Source: Voacanga thouarsii (taxonomy: Eukaryota > Streptophyta > Magnoliopsida > Gentianales > Apocynaceae). From it: 64,000 bases of DNA. The position numbers and the translations under genes were made by a program. Where the stretch lies: assembly GCA_026120185.1 (NCBI GenBank), contig JANUWF010001481.1, positions 2,299,001 through 2,363,000 of the forward strand, given 5' to 3'. The notes under the pieces are model-generated. The model ran no database searches, was not told the DNA's origin, and saw only the letters and a list, made by a program, of their open reading frames with translations. This document shows, in pieces, positions 11,405 to 21,319 of the stretch. The number at the start of each line of letters is the position of its first letter. Positions within the stretch are counted from its first letter, which is position 1.

Positions 11405-14400
11405 TGAAGCTTTGTCAAAAGTGTAAATTTCCTTTCGACCGTTTTTATGCGTTTTGCTGGATATAAAATGTGACTTGATTTTCTGAATTTGTGAAAATAT
11501 AATTTTTCCGAACATGATTAAACAAACAGGATTTTAGTGCAAATGCATTTAGATTTCTATTAATAAAAGAATTTCAGAGGTTAGTTCTTTTCTTGCTCAT
11601 GGAAATTAATTTACTTTTAGGATCTTGAATGCTGAAAAAAAATCAGTGCACACACCTTTGGCATTTTCTAGTTCTGGGAAGTTGTTTTTAAGCTCTATTC
11701 TAGAAATTTATGCATTCCTTTGACTTAAAAATTGTTACTTTATTTATTCTGCACTTTGCCCTTTAAGTTATATATTCTTCTACGTTAGAGTGCCCTTGCA
11801 GATTCTCTTTCAAGTGTTCATATGGAGTTGACCATCCCATAGAAACCAGTTCATTGTTTAAAAAAAAAAAGTTCTTTAGTAGTTCCCTGGATTTTCAGTG
11901 TAAATACTTATAGTAGATGTAGTTATTGAAAATACTCGTGGTTTTTTCCTATAAGTCCCCTTTGACAATTCAATTTTCCAAAATCTGGAAGAGTGGAATG
12001 AAGTGTATTCCATCAATGGAATCTCCTTGGAAGTTGTTTATGTACTTATTTTGCTTGAGTAAATATTTTGTTGCAACATTGCACTAATGTAAACTTTGGC
12101 GAAGAGGAGATTAGAAGACATGGCAATGGTTTAGGACAAAGGGTTAAATCAAATTGAATATTTTGACAATAGCCTTTTTTTTAAATATAACTTCACTTTT
12201 TAATCTTTATGTGCATTCAATGGAATCTCCTTAGAAGTTGTTGTATCTACTTATTTTGCTTCAGTAAATGTTTTTTCTACATTCTTTTCCCCTTATTCTT
12301 CAAATTTAGGCCCAATTGGGCACCAGTTGTTCCAATGGGCCAGGGGTGGGATTATTTTTGCTTATAATGACATTATATTATCTTCGTGACAGCACGTATA
12401 ATTTTGCTGTTGAAGTTATTTTTGCTTAGTGGACTTCCTGTTCCCTTTTTTGATGCACAAATGTATACAAGGCTGTTCTCCTTTGGTTCTTGTTGGACTT
12501 GATATACAATGATGTAAATTGCTCGACAAGTAGAAAGCCACCAAGAAGAAAGGATTATGTGATGGTGGTCTTTTGGAAGTTTTAGAAATTAATTTTTTTT
12601 TTTTTTTTTTTACTCAAGTTGCTTCTAATTGTCATTTTTGGGCACAAGAGCTCTGGATTTTTGTAGTTGTTGTGCATTCACATCTCTATTCTGCTCTGCA
12701 ATAGACTCTTCAAATTCTCTACCTACCAAAGGATAGGAATTGCAGGGATTGTTTTATATCTACTAACTCATTGGTTGAAGTGTAAAATTAAGACATTGGA
12801 GATTCATTAGGAAACAAAGGGGGAAAAAAAAAGGTTCCAAGGAAAGATACTTGTGATCAAGTGTGTAAAGGTAAAGCCAGTGGGGTAGATCCTTTGCTTA
12901 CGAACATTGTCATGCATGGTAGGTTGACTGAAACCTTGTGCATTGTAGGTAGACATTCATTCTATATATGCATTTGATTAAAGTCATTTTGAAGCAGCTA
13001 GGGCCTGCAGTCTAAACTTTTTCTTCTCCCATCATTTCCATGCTTTGTGAGTCCTTGGGAGTTTGACTTAAATTTTTGTGGTGTGCACCAAAAGGGAAAG
13101 AGGGTAGCTGATTGGATGAAACATCTTATATCCACTTTTCATGTGCATTTGTGTTTCAAGCTGAGAGGTTTATTGGAAAGACATATCTTGGGAGTCAAAA
13201 AAATTGAAGAACTTTTAATTTTCTATGACCCCAAACTGTCAATTGAATGCGAAGTAATGCTAGAGTCCTTGCTTTGGTTATTGGGTTTCTTAACACCCCC
13301 CCCCTTCTTGGAGATATGTGATACAGCTATAGCACATGTCATACTGGGAACAGTGTGTGCATTTGCTGACTTTTTAGATTTTATACACTTGCTTTTTCCA
13401 CACAGCCTTTTGTGATGTGCTATAATACGAGAGTATACAGAGTGTTTGAAACAAGAGAGTTCAGGGTAAATGGATAATCATAGACTTTGTGATTTGAATA
13501 AAGAGAAACATTTGTCTAACAATCCCAAAAAATGTGAAAAATACAGTGGCCACTTGGAAACTCCTATGGCACTTAAAATATGGAAGTTTGAGTAAACAAA
13601 GATCTTGTCAAGTAGCAAAAGTCATGATAATGTGTACTAAATCATTTATCCATGCTTCAGAAGCTCAAAAGATTTCTCTTTTTATATTTGTACAGAAATT
13701 TTCTTAAGTACTTTCCCAGTGTTATCATACTATGCAGTTTCTTGGTAACATTACTCATTTGTTGGTTTGGAGATGATAATGGACGTAAATTACTTAGAGA
13801 GGTTGGAAAAGATGGTGGTGGTGACACAAATAGGAGGATTTTTTTTTTTTTTTGTTTGTTCCTCCTCTCTCTCCTAACCTTCACTATACTGATGTTGCTT
13901 TCCTTTATAAGTTTCTATGAAGCTTGATACAAGTTTCAAGAGCGGGTGGAAATTGGGCAAGAAAGTTCTCTAATTCTGTTGGTATAAAGTGTTGGCTTTG
14001 AATGAAGGTTTTCTCCTTTCAAATAGCCTGAATTGTCCATTTTTTATTTCCCAATTCAAAATTTGTGTGAAAATATTGACAATTTTGTTACAAGGATGTG
14101 ATAAACTAAAAATTTGAGGTTAATGCAATTGTTTGTAAAAATTTGTGCATGTCAATTTGTTTATAGATTTAGTTTTCTGATAATGTACTGTGAAGTTTTA
14201 GCTTCCGGTGGTTTAGCTTCATGAGATGTCTGTCTCTTTTCTCCTATTTCCTAGGTGCCACTTACCTATTTGACCATGTTTTCTTTCATCCAAAAGAACA
14301 CATACAAATTTATAATGTGTAGATTATACAATAAAACCATTTTTATTAAAAAATGGTCTCAATATCATAGAGTGTAAGTAATTCTGGAAATTTTTATATG

Positions 14401-15017
14401 AAATAATCACCAAGACATGCTCTTGCCTTGGCATGCCGAGCTCCTAGGCAAAAAAGAAAGAATGAAAAAAGGGGGAAAAAGCTGACCTATCTTCAGAGAG
14501 AGAGAGAGGATGCTAACCAGACCAGCAACATGGAATGACCTCATTTACATCTTTTTTCAGTTTGGAGCTATAACAGTAGATTGATTAGCAGCCCTCAGCT
14601 TTCTGTCAAAACCCAAAACCCAAAGCCAGTCGCAGTCATCTCTTTTCAAGTGCTATTGATACTACAAAATAAATTTCTTCAATCTCCTTTAAAGAATCTT
14701 ATTTCTAGCCCTAATGGCAAAGGAATCTAGCCATTGTTCTCCTGCTTTGGCTCCTTTCATGTGAAATTTAAGTGTTCGGGTAAGAAATTCATTGAAGTTC
14801 TATTCATATTTTTTTCCTTTCTGTGTATTCCCTGAATATTTGGGTGTTATTTTGAGACAACTTTGGTGCTTGGTTCTCTTTCATATCAAGATATTTTATG
14901 CCCTAAATTTAGTGTTTTTTGAGGAAAAGTTTCATGCTCCCATTTGTTCGAAATTTTGCAGTGTAGTTAATATTATAAGTAGGTGTCCATTGCAGCTTGT
15001 TTATTTTTGATGCCCAG
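11405..15017 (+). other. Probable 5'UTR intron of the mL43 gene
   Basis: T-rich sequence without a recognisable exon, ending in TTATTTTTGATGCCCAG immediately before the start codon. It holds a near-duplicate of about 70 bases (12009-12075 and 12216-12278) and several poly(T) runs. A CT-rich stretch at about 14540-14760 could be an alternative first exon. The ORF at 13047-13415 has no recognisable features. Confidence 0.45.
12009..12278 (+). repeat. Direct repeat within the 5'UTR intron
   Basis: TCAATGGAATCTCCTTGGAA (from about 12013) recurs as TCAATGGAATCTCCTTAGAA (from about 12217). In both copies it is followed by TACTTATTTTGCTT(G/C)AGTAAAT. The copies lie about 205 bases apart. Confidence 0.75.
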
Positions 15018-15097
15018 ATGGCTCTAAGAGGTGTATGGCAGTTAAACAAGCTGGTTGTGTGCTATTCTGATTGGGGAGGTAGTAGTAGAGGTATCAG
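15018..15097 (+). CDS. mL43 coding exon 1
   Basis: ATG directly after acceptor TGCCCAG. It encodes 26 codons plus two bases and ends at donor ATCAG|GTAATA. Confidence 0.9.
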
Positions 15098-15208
15098 GTA
15101 ATAATTACTACCTTTGAGGTAGTTTTTTACTGTACTCTGTAGGGATTGCCTCATTTCTAGTCATTTTTTACTTCTTGGGCATATTGAGAGGACTAATTGT
15201 CCTACTTT

Positions 15209-15239
<31 letters not shown>

Positions 15240-16797
15240 TACACCAGAGCATTTATGGACTCTCATTTGCCGGCTTTCAAAGAGATTAATCCTCAGGTTG
15301 AGGTAGTGACTGAACTTAATCGCAGTCAGCATCCATATTTGAAGGGATTATACAGTAAGACAACCATCACAGTATGATGCAATTCCATTGGAATCTATTG
15401 TACTTAACTTTATTTCTGAATACTCTGTTTTGCCATAGCTATTGTTGTCGCTATGGGTTCACATGCTAATCCCTCTTATGTACATGTATGGGCATTTTTG
15501 TATGCATTTCCTTGTGGTGGCATCCCTGCATATATGAGTTGCAGAAGACTGATCTTATTAGATACTCTGTTGAACAATCTCTATCCAGTCATGACGGACC
15601 TTTAGGTTCAGAATATTGCACACTATCATATTGCCAATTCGATTAAGAACAGAGTTTGCATATGATGGTCTGCATTGGGCTATCCAATTTGAAACTGAAG
15701 TCAGAGCCAATGACTGACAAAATTTTAGATCCATATTGCCTGTTTCGTATGCATCTAATGATCCTGAGTATGCATCTCATTTGCAATGAATGACAACTGG
15801 AAAAATGTTGGGTATCTTTGTTGTCCAATCCTACAGAACATGGATTTTCATCAATCATGTCTCTGTGGATCAGTCACTGTGATCATTTCACTTCGCATTA
15901 TTGCCACTAAGACTATCCAAGCCATACAATACGTGAACATCTCCGTCCTTTTTATTCCTTTGCTTCTTGAGTTCTGTTTCAGATGAAAGCATTGTCAATG
16001 TACTAAATGTGAAATGAAAAGAAAAGGACTTTTCTTTATTGGCATAATACATGAATTGATTGTCCTTTCTTTGAAGTAATAATGAGTTTTTATATTGCAT
16101 TCCAGTTATAGAAGACTATATAGTGATCTCTTAAATTATTTCTATTTAGTTTTAACAGCAGTGATGGGATATTGTCGTGACCTAAAATGAAAACATATGT
16201 TAGTCTATATTGGATTGCCAACCTTCAAACTGAAGTCATAGCTTATGAAAAATTGATGGCAAAATTTCAGATTTCATAGGTTGTGTAACCCGTGGAAGTT
16301 AAATATTCATTTTCATTGTCCAACGTTCTGTATTTCTTTTGTTGTAGTCATTTCATATCCTTCTTGTTATTAAGACTATCCAATTCACAGCATGGGAGCA
16401 TCTTGTTTTCCGTCGTCAGTTGTCTGCCTAGTTAAAACTCAAGTAAAAAGCCTTTTGTGTGTGTGTGTGTGTGTGTGTGATATGTGAATGAGTTCCTTTG
16501 GGGAGGGAATATATTTATATATTTTCTCTCTTTTCTTTTTCGCCCTAAAAATATTTGTTCAGCTATTTGGGTGGGTAAGTTTTATTTTTGTTCTGACTAG
16601 ATGCTTCCTCTTCTTGACATGCAGAGAACAAGAATGAGCGGGTTGTATCTGTTAAAAATTTGGGTCCAGATGATGTACTCAAGTGTGCAACCCGGCTAAG
16701 GAATTCACTTGGAAGAAAGGTGGTTAAGTTGAGGACGAGACACGTTACAAAGCGTCCTAGTGTTCAAGGTACATGGACTGCAGACCTGCAGTTTTAA
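15018..16797 (+). CDS. Mitochondrial large-subunit ribosomal protein mL43 (L51/S25/CI-B8 family), three coding exons
   Basis: Joining 15018-15097, 15248-15354 and 16625-16797 gives 119 codons plus stop with no internal defect. The protein belongs to the mL43 family of the mitochondrial ribosome large subunit, sharing the thioredoxin-like L51/S25/CI-B8 domain. Seen directly: an N-terminus MALRGVWQLNKLVV, then DWGGSSRGIR, a central EINPQVEVVTELNR, then ERVVSVKNLGPDDVL, and a basic C-terminal part with LRNSLGRKVVKLRTRHV and PSVQGTW. This order and length match plant homologues. Splice sites are GT-AG: CAG|GTAATA to CCAG|AGC, and ACA|GTAAGA to GCAG|AGA. The start codon abuts an intron acceptor, implying a 5'UTR intron. 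The protein is made in the cytosol and imported into mitochondria. No cleavable presequence is obvious, as usual for this family. It is the only intact host gene seen. Confidence 0.93.
15206..15241. repeat. (TTTA)n microsatellite in mL43 intron 1
   Basis: Nine or so TTTA units lie directly upstream of the exon 2 acceptor, where they also supply the pyrimidine-rich tract. Confidence 0.9.
15248..15354 (+). CDS. mL43 coding exon 2
   Basis: Follows acceptor ACACCAG and completes an Arg codon. It carries FMDSHLPAFKEINPQ and ELNRSQHPYLKGLY, then ends at donor TACA|GTAAGA. Confidence 0.9.
15663..16410 (+). repeat. Diverged direct repeat inside mL43 intron 2
   Basis: Two stretches, about 15663-15945 and 16199-16410, share words in the same order: ATTGG(G)CT/TTGCCAA, AAACTGAAGTCA(G/T)AGC, AAATTTTAGAT/AAATTTCAGAT, TCATTTCA and TAAGACTATCCAA. 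The copies are gapped and well diverged, indicating an old duplication. Confidence 0.6.
16455..16479. repeat. (GT)n microsatellite in mL43 intron 2
   Basis: About 12 GT units, directly visible. Confidence 0.9.
16625..16797 (+). CDS. mL43 coding exon 3
   Basis: Follows acceptor TTGACATGCAG. It encodes the basic C-terminal half and ends TTT TAA at 16792-16797. It is the best-conserved part of the protein. Confidence 0.92.
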
Positions 16798-17099
16798 TCA
16801 AAACAAAAAATTCTAGCTCTGAAACTTGGTTCCTTGGTTCTGAACTCCAACTCGTTGGCTAAAAGCTGTTGCCTGTTTTAGTGGATTCATGAAAGCTGAA
16901 CGGTAACTGGCTGACACTTTTATGCTTGGATTTGTTTGAGTCGTTTTATTAAGCTTTAGCATTAGTTATTGTGGGTGCAGTTGCAATGACAGTTTTCTTT
17001 TTGCCTCTTTGAAATTATTTTAAAAAAAGAAGTTGTGCTTTCCCTTTTTTGTCATGTTGCTTATCATAGGCCCTGGTGTGCCAACTATAGTTACCTTTT

Positions 17100-18060
17100 C
17101 TACAAGCTTAAGAACTTGTGAGGAATATATGCACTATATGATGGTGGAAATTTAGCTGCATTTTTATGTTGTGCAAAATACATCTCCATTGTTCAAACAG
17201 GTTGATTTTTATACGTTAAAAGGATTTAGCAAACTGATTTCCTATTAGATGCTTATCCATGTGTGCATTTTCTGAGGCAAAAGAATTACACCACGGTATT
17301 ATCATCAGCATGAGAAATGGAAGAGTTCATATATTGATTAACCTGATAAGGATGCATTTTCAAAGTGTAGAACTACAGCATAGATTTATTTGTGCAAATA
17401 ATAAGGCATGACTCGTACCCCAGACCTGTAATGCTATATAGTATGACGTTGAAACGCCCACACATTGTCACACCATCTTTGAGATTACCATTTTTCGTGA
17501 ATTGCTAAAGGCATGATTTGAGATTTGTTTCAAGTGCGTGCACGAACTAGATTTAATGTTATTATGAAAAACAAAGGATTAGAATTTACTGTCAATGGAT
17601 TGGTCCGAACTCGGCCTATTTAGCTCGAATAATTGTGAGTTTGAGCTGAAATTTTCAGTCTAAACTCAAATTGCATTGAGTTCGAACTCAAGCTTGGCTT
17701 AGTTTGGTCCATTTTGAACTCGAGTTAGAGTTCAATTTAATATTGTATATACACACACTTTAGACGATGTTTTTTAAGTCTAAAGCGAAAATAGAAGGGG
17801 GTGCCCTTTAGACGACGTTTTCTAAATTTAAAGGAGTTTTAAGTTCAAATTTTTTATTAAATTAAATCTCTTTTTGTTTTTTTAATATTTAATAGATAAG
17901 ACCAAGGTAATGAGAGTTGTTGCGAATCACACTGATTTATTGTTGCTAATTAATCTACAGTTCGTTCTTTAACTTCTTCTACCTATCAGCATATTATACC
18001 TATTACTAATATTAAACTATCCTTTCATTTGCCAGACTCACGTTTCTTCTTTTATGATAC
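17100..18060. other. Intergenic sequence downstream of mL43
   Basis: No open frame or RNA gene recognised. It contains the decayed repeat described at 17560-17850 and otherwise unremarkable AT-rich sequence. Confidence 0.5.
17560..17850. repeat. Decayed palindromic repeat: Leu-poor 'GAACTCGAGT' stretch and GACGACGTTTT stretch
   Basis: 17590-17735 contains repeated GAGTTCGAACTC / GAACTCGAGTT words typical of palindromic non-coding plant repeats. 17755-17845 contains CTTTAGACGA(T/C)GTTTT twice, resembling subterminal repeats of CACTA-type elements. No clear termini were found. Confidence 0.35.
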
Positions 18061-18322
18061 CTTTTACACCTGTCTAATGGCCAAACGACGAAAAGGGTAC
18101 TTTGGCTCTTTTATGTATGGCTACTAAGGATTGGTGTTAAATATCTATGGATGGTGCTCTGCTCTTTTCTTTCCCTTCCCCTATTTCTGTGGTTGTTTAG
18201 GGATGAAGGTAAGCATCAATGAACACAAGTATTTGCAAAAAAGAATTTTATTCACAAGGATACGCGGTCAGGAATGAATACTCACGAAACCCATATCTCT
18301 AATAGGTATGGGACTTATGGTA

Positions 18323-18330
18323 CTTATAGA
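18323..18330 (-). promoter_or_regulatory. TATA box of pararetrovirus copy P1
   Basis: Minus-strand TCTATAAG, with GATGAGTTGTTA repeats upstream and AATAAA about 75 bases downstream, mirroring P2 at 48736. Confidence 0.5.
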
Positions 18331-18740
18331 TACAATGATTGGATTTGAAATGCGGACCTTACAACTATACAAGTTTTTAGCAAATTTTAGACTTGTTGAA
18401 GTTCGAATAACAACTCATCAATTCTAAATTCTAGGGAATCAATTTCTTCAATTCTAGATTCTAGAGATAACAACTCATCATGTTTAGAAAGAAGGTGTTG
18501 ACGGTGTTGACGGTATCTGTTTTATGTCTCTTTCAAGGTGAGTCATTTTTCTTTTCTATCATATTTTGAGAATTGTCAATTCTTTCTAGTCCCATATTAT
18601 TGTCAAAGTCATGTCCGTTTTTGTTGTCACTATCAAGCATTGAAGCTCCCTCTTCTTCTTAAATATTCTTTTCACATAGATCAAGATAAAAATATTAAAT
18701 ATCTAAAAATTTTCTCTGTTTTAAATTCCAATTCTGCTAG

Positions 18741-18890
18741 TAAATATCGATGTCTTACATATATTTTTTGAATTTTATTTTTTACAAATAAGTGAAATCC
18801 ATGTCCTCTTCACTAGTAAATGTATATGCCTTACATAGCTTTTTTGAATTTTATTTCCTACAAATAAGTGAAATCTATGTCCTCTCTTTA
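18741..18890 (-). repeat. 76-bp tandem duplication in P1
   Basis: The units beginning at 18741 and 18817 share TTTTTTGAATTTTATTT and ACAAATAAGTGAAATC. Divergence is modest, so the duplication followed decay of the virus copy or arose in one viral lineage. Confidence 0.8.
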
Positions 18891-19124
18891 TGATTTTCTC
18901 ATACTTTAGTTTTTCGCCTCCAATTACATAGTTGTCTTGAAAAACTTTTTAAACCGATTTGTCTTCTTGTAATTTCCAGTACGATTGATATTGTATGAGT
19001 GGAGGATATCTATATTCTATGTATTGTAGGAAAGATCTTTAACTCATACCATTCTGGTGGGGTTGATATAACTTCGACTTGTCCAAGTGTCTGATTGGTC
19101 TGGATTAGTGAAGATGACTTGGAT

Positions 19125-19336
19125 GAGACAGCCATAACCCAAAAGAGTATGTGGTGTGACTAAAAAGGTTTCACCATTTTTAAGGTTCAATCTAATATTT
19201 TGAAAATATGCTAGATTGATATTAACCGTCGAGACAGCCATAACCCAAAAGAGTATGTGGTGTGACTAAAAAGGTTTCACCATTTTTAAGGGTCAATCTA
19301 ATATTTTGAAAATATGCTAGATTAATTTTAACCGTC
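19125..19336 (-). repeat. 106-bp tandem duplication in P1
   Basis: GAGACAGCCATAACCCAAAA starts at 19125 and again at 19231. The two 106-bp units differ at only a few positions. P2 and P3 have a single copy, so the duplication is specific to P1 and recent. Confidence 0.9.
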
Positions 19337-19361
19337 GATGTGAAGTATTCTAATTGGCAAC

Positions 19362-19970
19362 TTTTGTGCATGCGACATGTGTGCTTTTGTGTGTTCTCTT
19401 GTAATGGAGAAATTTCATTTAAACTCAATGAAGTTTTAATTTAAAATATCACTTTAATTTATATATACACACATATTTGGATAAGTATACCCATCATGTA
19501 ACATACAATCTAATTGGTAAATATCGAAAAAACCTTAGGAATCGTATCCACTACCCCTACTTTCACCCTTGTTTAATTGTTCAATCAACTAAAAATAAAG
19601 AAATAAAGATACCAACTACTACTAATTTTAACTAATTACTAATAAGCAGATAGAGTCTACAAGATCACGACAGCACGATGGAAGTGAGAAAAGGAGATGA
19701 GATTAGTCATGTAATATTAAACATCAATTGAATTTAAATTCAAGTGTTGGCAAGGGCTTACATTATTGCAAAACTTACTTTTTCTCAAGTAATGAGTTTC
19801 ATATCATTGAGCCCAACCAATAAATCTCTATCATACAAATCAAACCCAAGAAGAATTTAAATAAAAAACCCACAATATCAAGCTAAAATGTGCAAAGCCC
19901 CTATCTTTAGGTGACCCGACAACCCTATTTATCACAATGTTCTTATCCCCTAAATTCTTTTTCAAGTTCA
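19362..19970 (-). mobile_element. Element F 3' LTR, distal segment
   Basis: Homologous to 41358-42060 (shared CTTTTGTGTGTTCTCTTGTA and following text). It continues at 24244 after the solo LTR G insertion. Confidence 0.88.
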
Positions 19971-21264
19971 TGTAATATCTTGCTATTATGTGACTCGATA
20001 AGGATTGGGGATGTTGCCCTATCTTTAGGACCACGGATCTTTATAACCTAATAAAGCAGTGAAAGTAATAAATTTAAACTCGAAAATACATCTGATCAGA
20101 ACTTATTACAAGTTCTTGAAAATAATCTTAAAGCATACAAATCCAATCTACGGCTTAAATAAAGTAATATTTAAATGACAATTATCTTCTCAACATAAAT
20201 AAATGAACAATAAAAACTTAAACATCACTTGTCTCTAATAGTTTCCTACTTCAAGTCTAGAATTACCTGAAACATGATAGAGAAAGTTGTGTGAGGAAAG
20301 AATACCCAGTAAGTCATGTGTGTGCATGTGGAATAGTTGTTAAAATACCTTCATGCTGTAATTTTGCACAAATAGTTGACAGAAAAATATTTACAAGTCA
20401 TTAATTGAGTAAACACTGAGTAGTTCAAAGATTTGCAATAATTTACAGGTTAAACAATGTAAATCTGGATATCCAAAATAGAAATATTTCAGTAAGCAAA
20501 ACTACTCAAAACATTATTACAGTATAATCCCAAAAATAAAAAGTCATGAAACTCTACATCATGACTAGTCACTGTGAAACCTTACATTACAATGTAGTGG
20601 GTAATTAGCCCACAGGGAGGAATACTCTTCCTTCTTTCATCCCAAACTTACTGGTCGTGTATCTCTAGTCAACAGTCCCAACTGGACCATAGTACTAGCG
20701 CTGACTGGCCTGACTTACTAGTATTAGTATCTTTTCCTAAAAGAATTTATCCCCCAGATGTGACCGTCTATTGGGAGACTAGTCATAACTCTCAAAGACT
20801 AGCATTAAAAACCTACCTTAATTGAGTACTCATTGAATTATATATCCAATTTAGGATGTTCTCAATAAATTATCCATACTGTTAGATCATTCAAACATGA
20901 TAACATGTATTTAATCAAAAGGCCCAAAATATTTATATTGTATTTATAAAAGGTGATGATTTGATGAGAACAACATTGAGTACTCAAATTGTAAATTTAC
21001 CATCTTTTGTTATCAAAAAAGCAATTGAAAGGATGAAACATAATGACTTGTAAATTTGTGCATCGTTTATCAAATGGATATGCAAGAAGTTATAGAATTG
21101 GAGTCTTTTGATAAGTCTAAATCACAGTGTAGCTAGATCCGACATTCTGACCCTACCTAGAATAAAATTAATAATTCATTATTAAAATTTACATCTAATA
21201 ACTTTTACTTACACTCCCAATGGAGGCATATCAATGTACATCCACAACATACACTTATACATAC

Positions 21265-21319
<55 letters not shown>

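Larger units (their letters stand above)
18060..19361 (-). pseudogene. Endogenous pararetrovirus copy P1, 3' part with promoter/poly(A) region
   Basis: On the minus strand this matches P2 positions of about 47830-48980 in order. It holds the 3' end of the last ORF (acidic C-terminus near 18540-18640), then TGATGAGTTGTTA-type repeats (18408-18420, 18468-18480), TATA (18323-18330), AATAAA (complement at 18247-18252) and a leader. No LTRs flank it, and TATA followed about 75 bases later by AATAAA is the layout of a caulimovirid genomic promoter. Frames are broken. It contains two tandem duplications (18741-18890 and 19125-19336). The other half of the copy lies at 43004-45004, beyond element F. 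Confidence 0.7.

Noticed and set aside
13047..13415. 122-codon open frame in the mL43 5'UTR intron
   Set aside because: No recognisable motif, intronic position, T-rich composition and no splice support.
14500..14770. Possible alternative first exon or promoter of mL43
   Set aside because: CT-rich stretch with CCCTAATGGC looks leader-like, but no definite donor-acceptor arrangement could be shown, so it is only mentioned under the intron.
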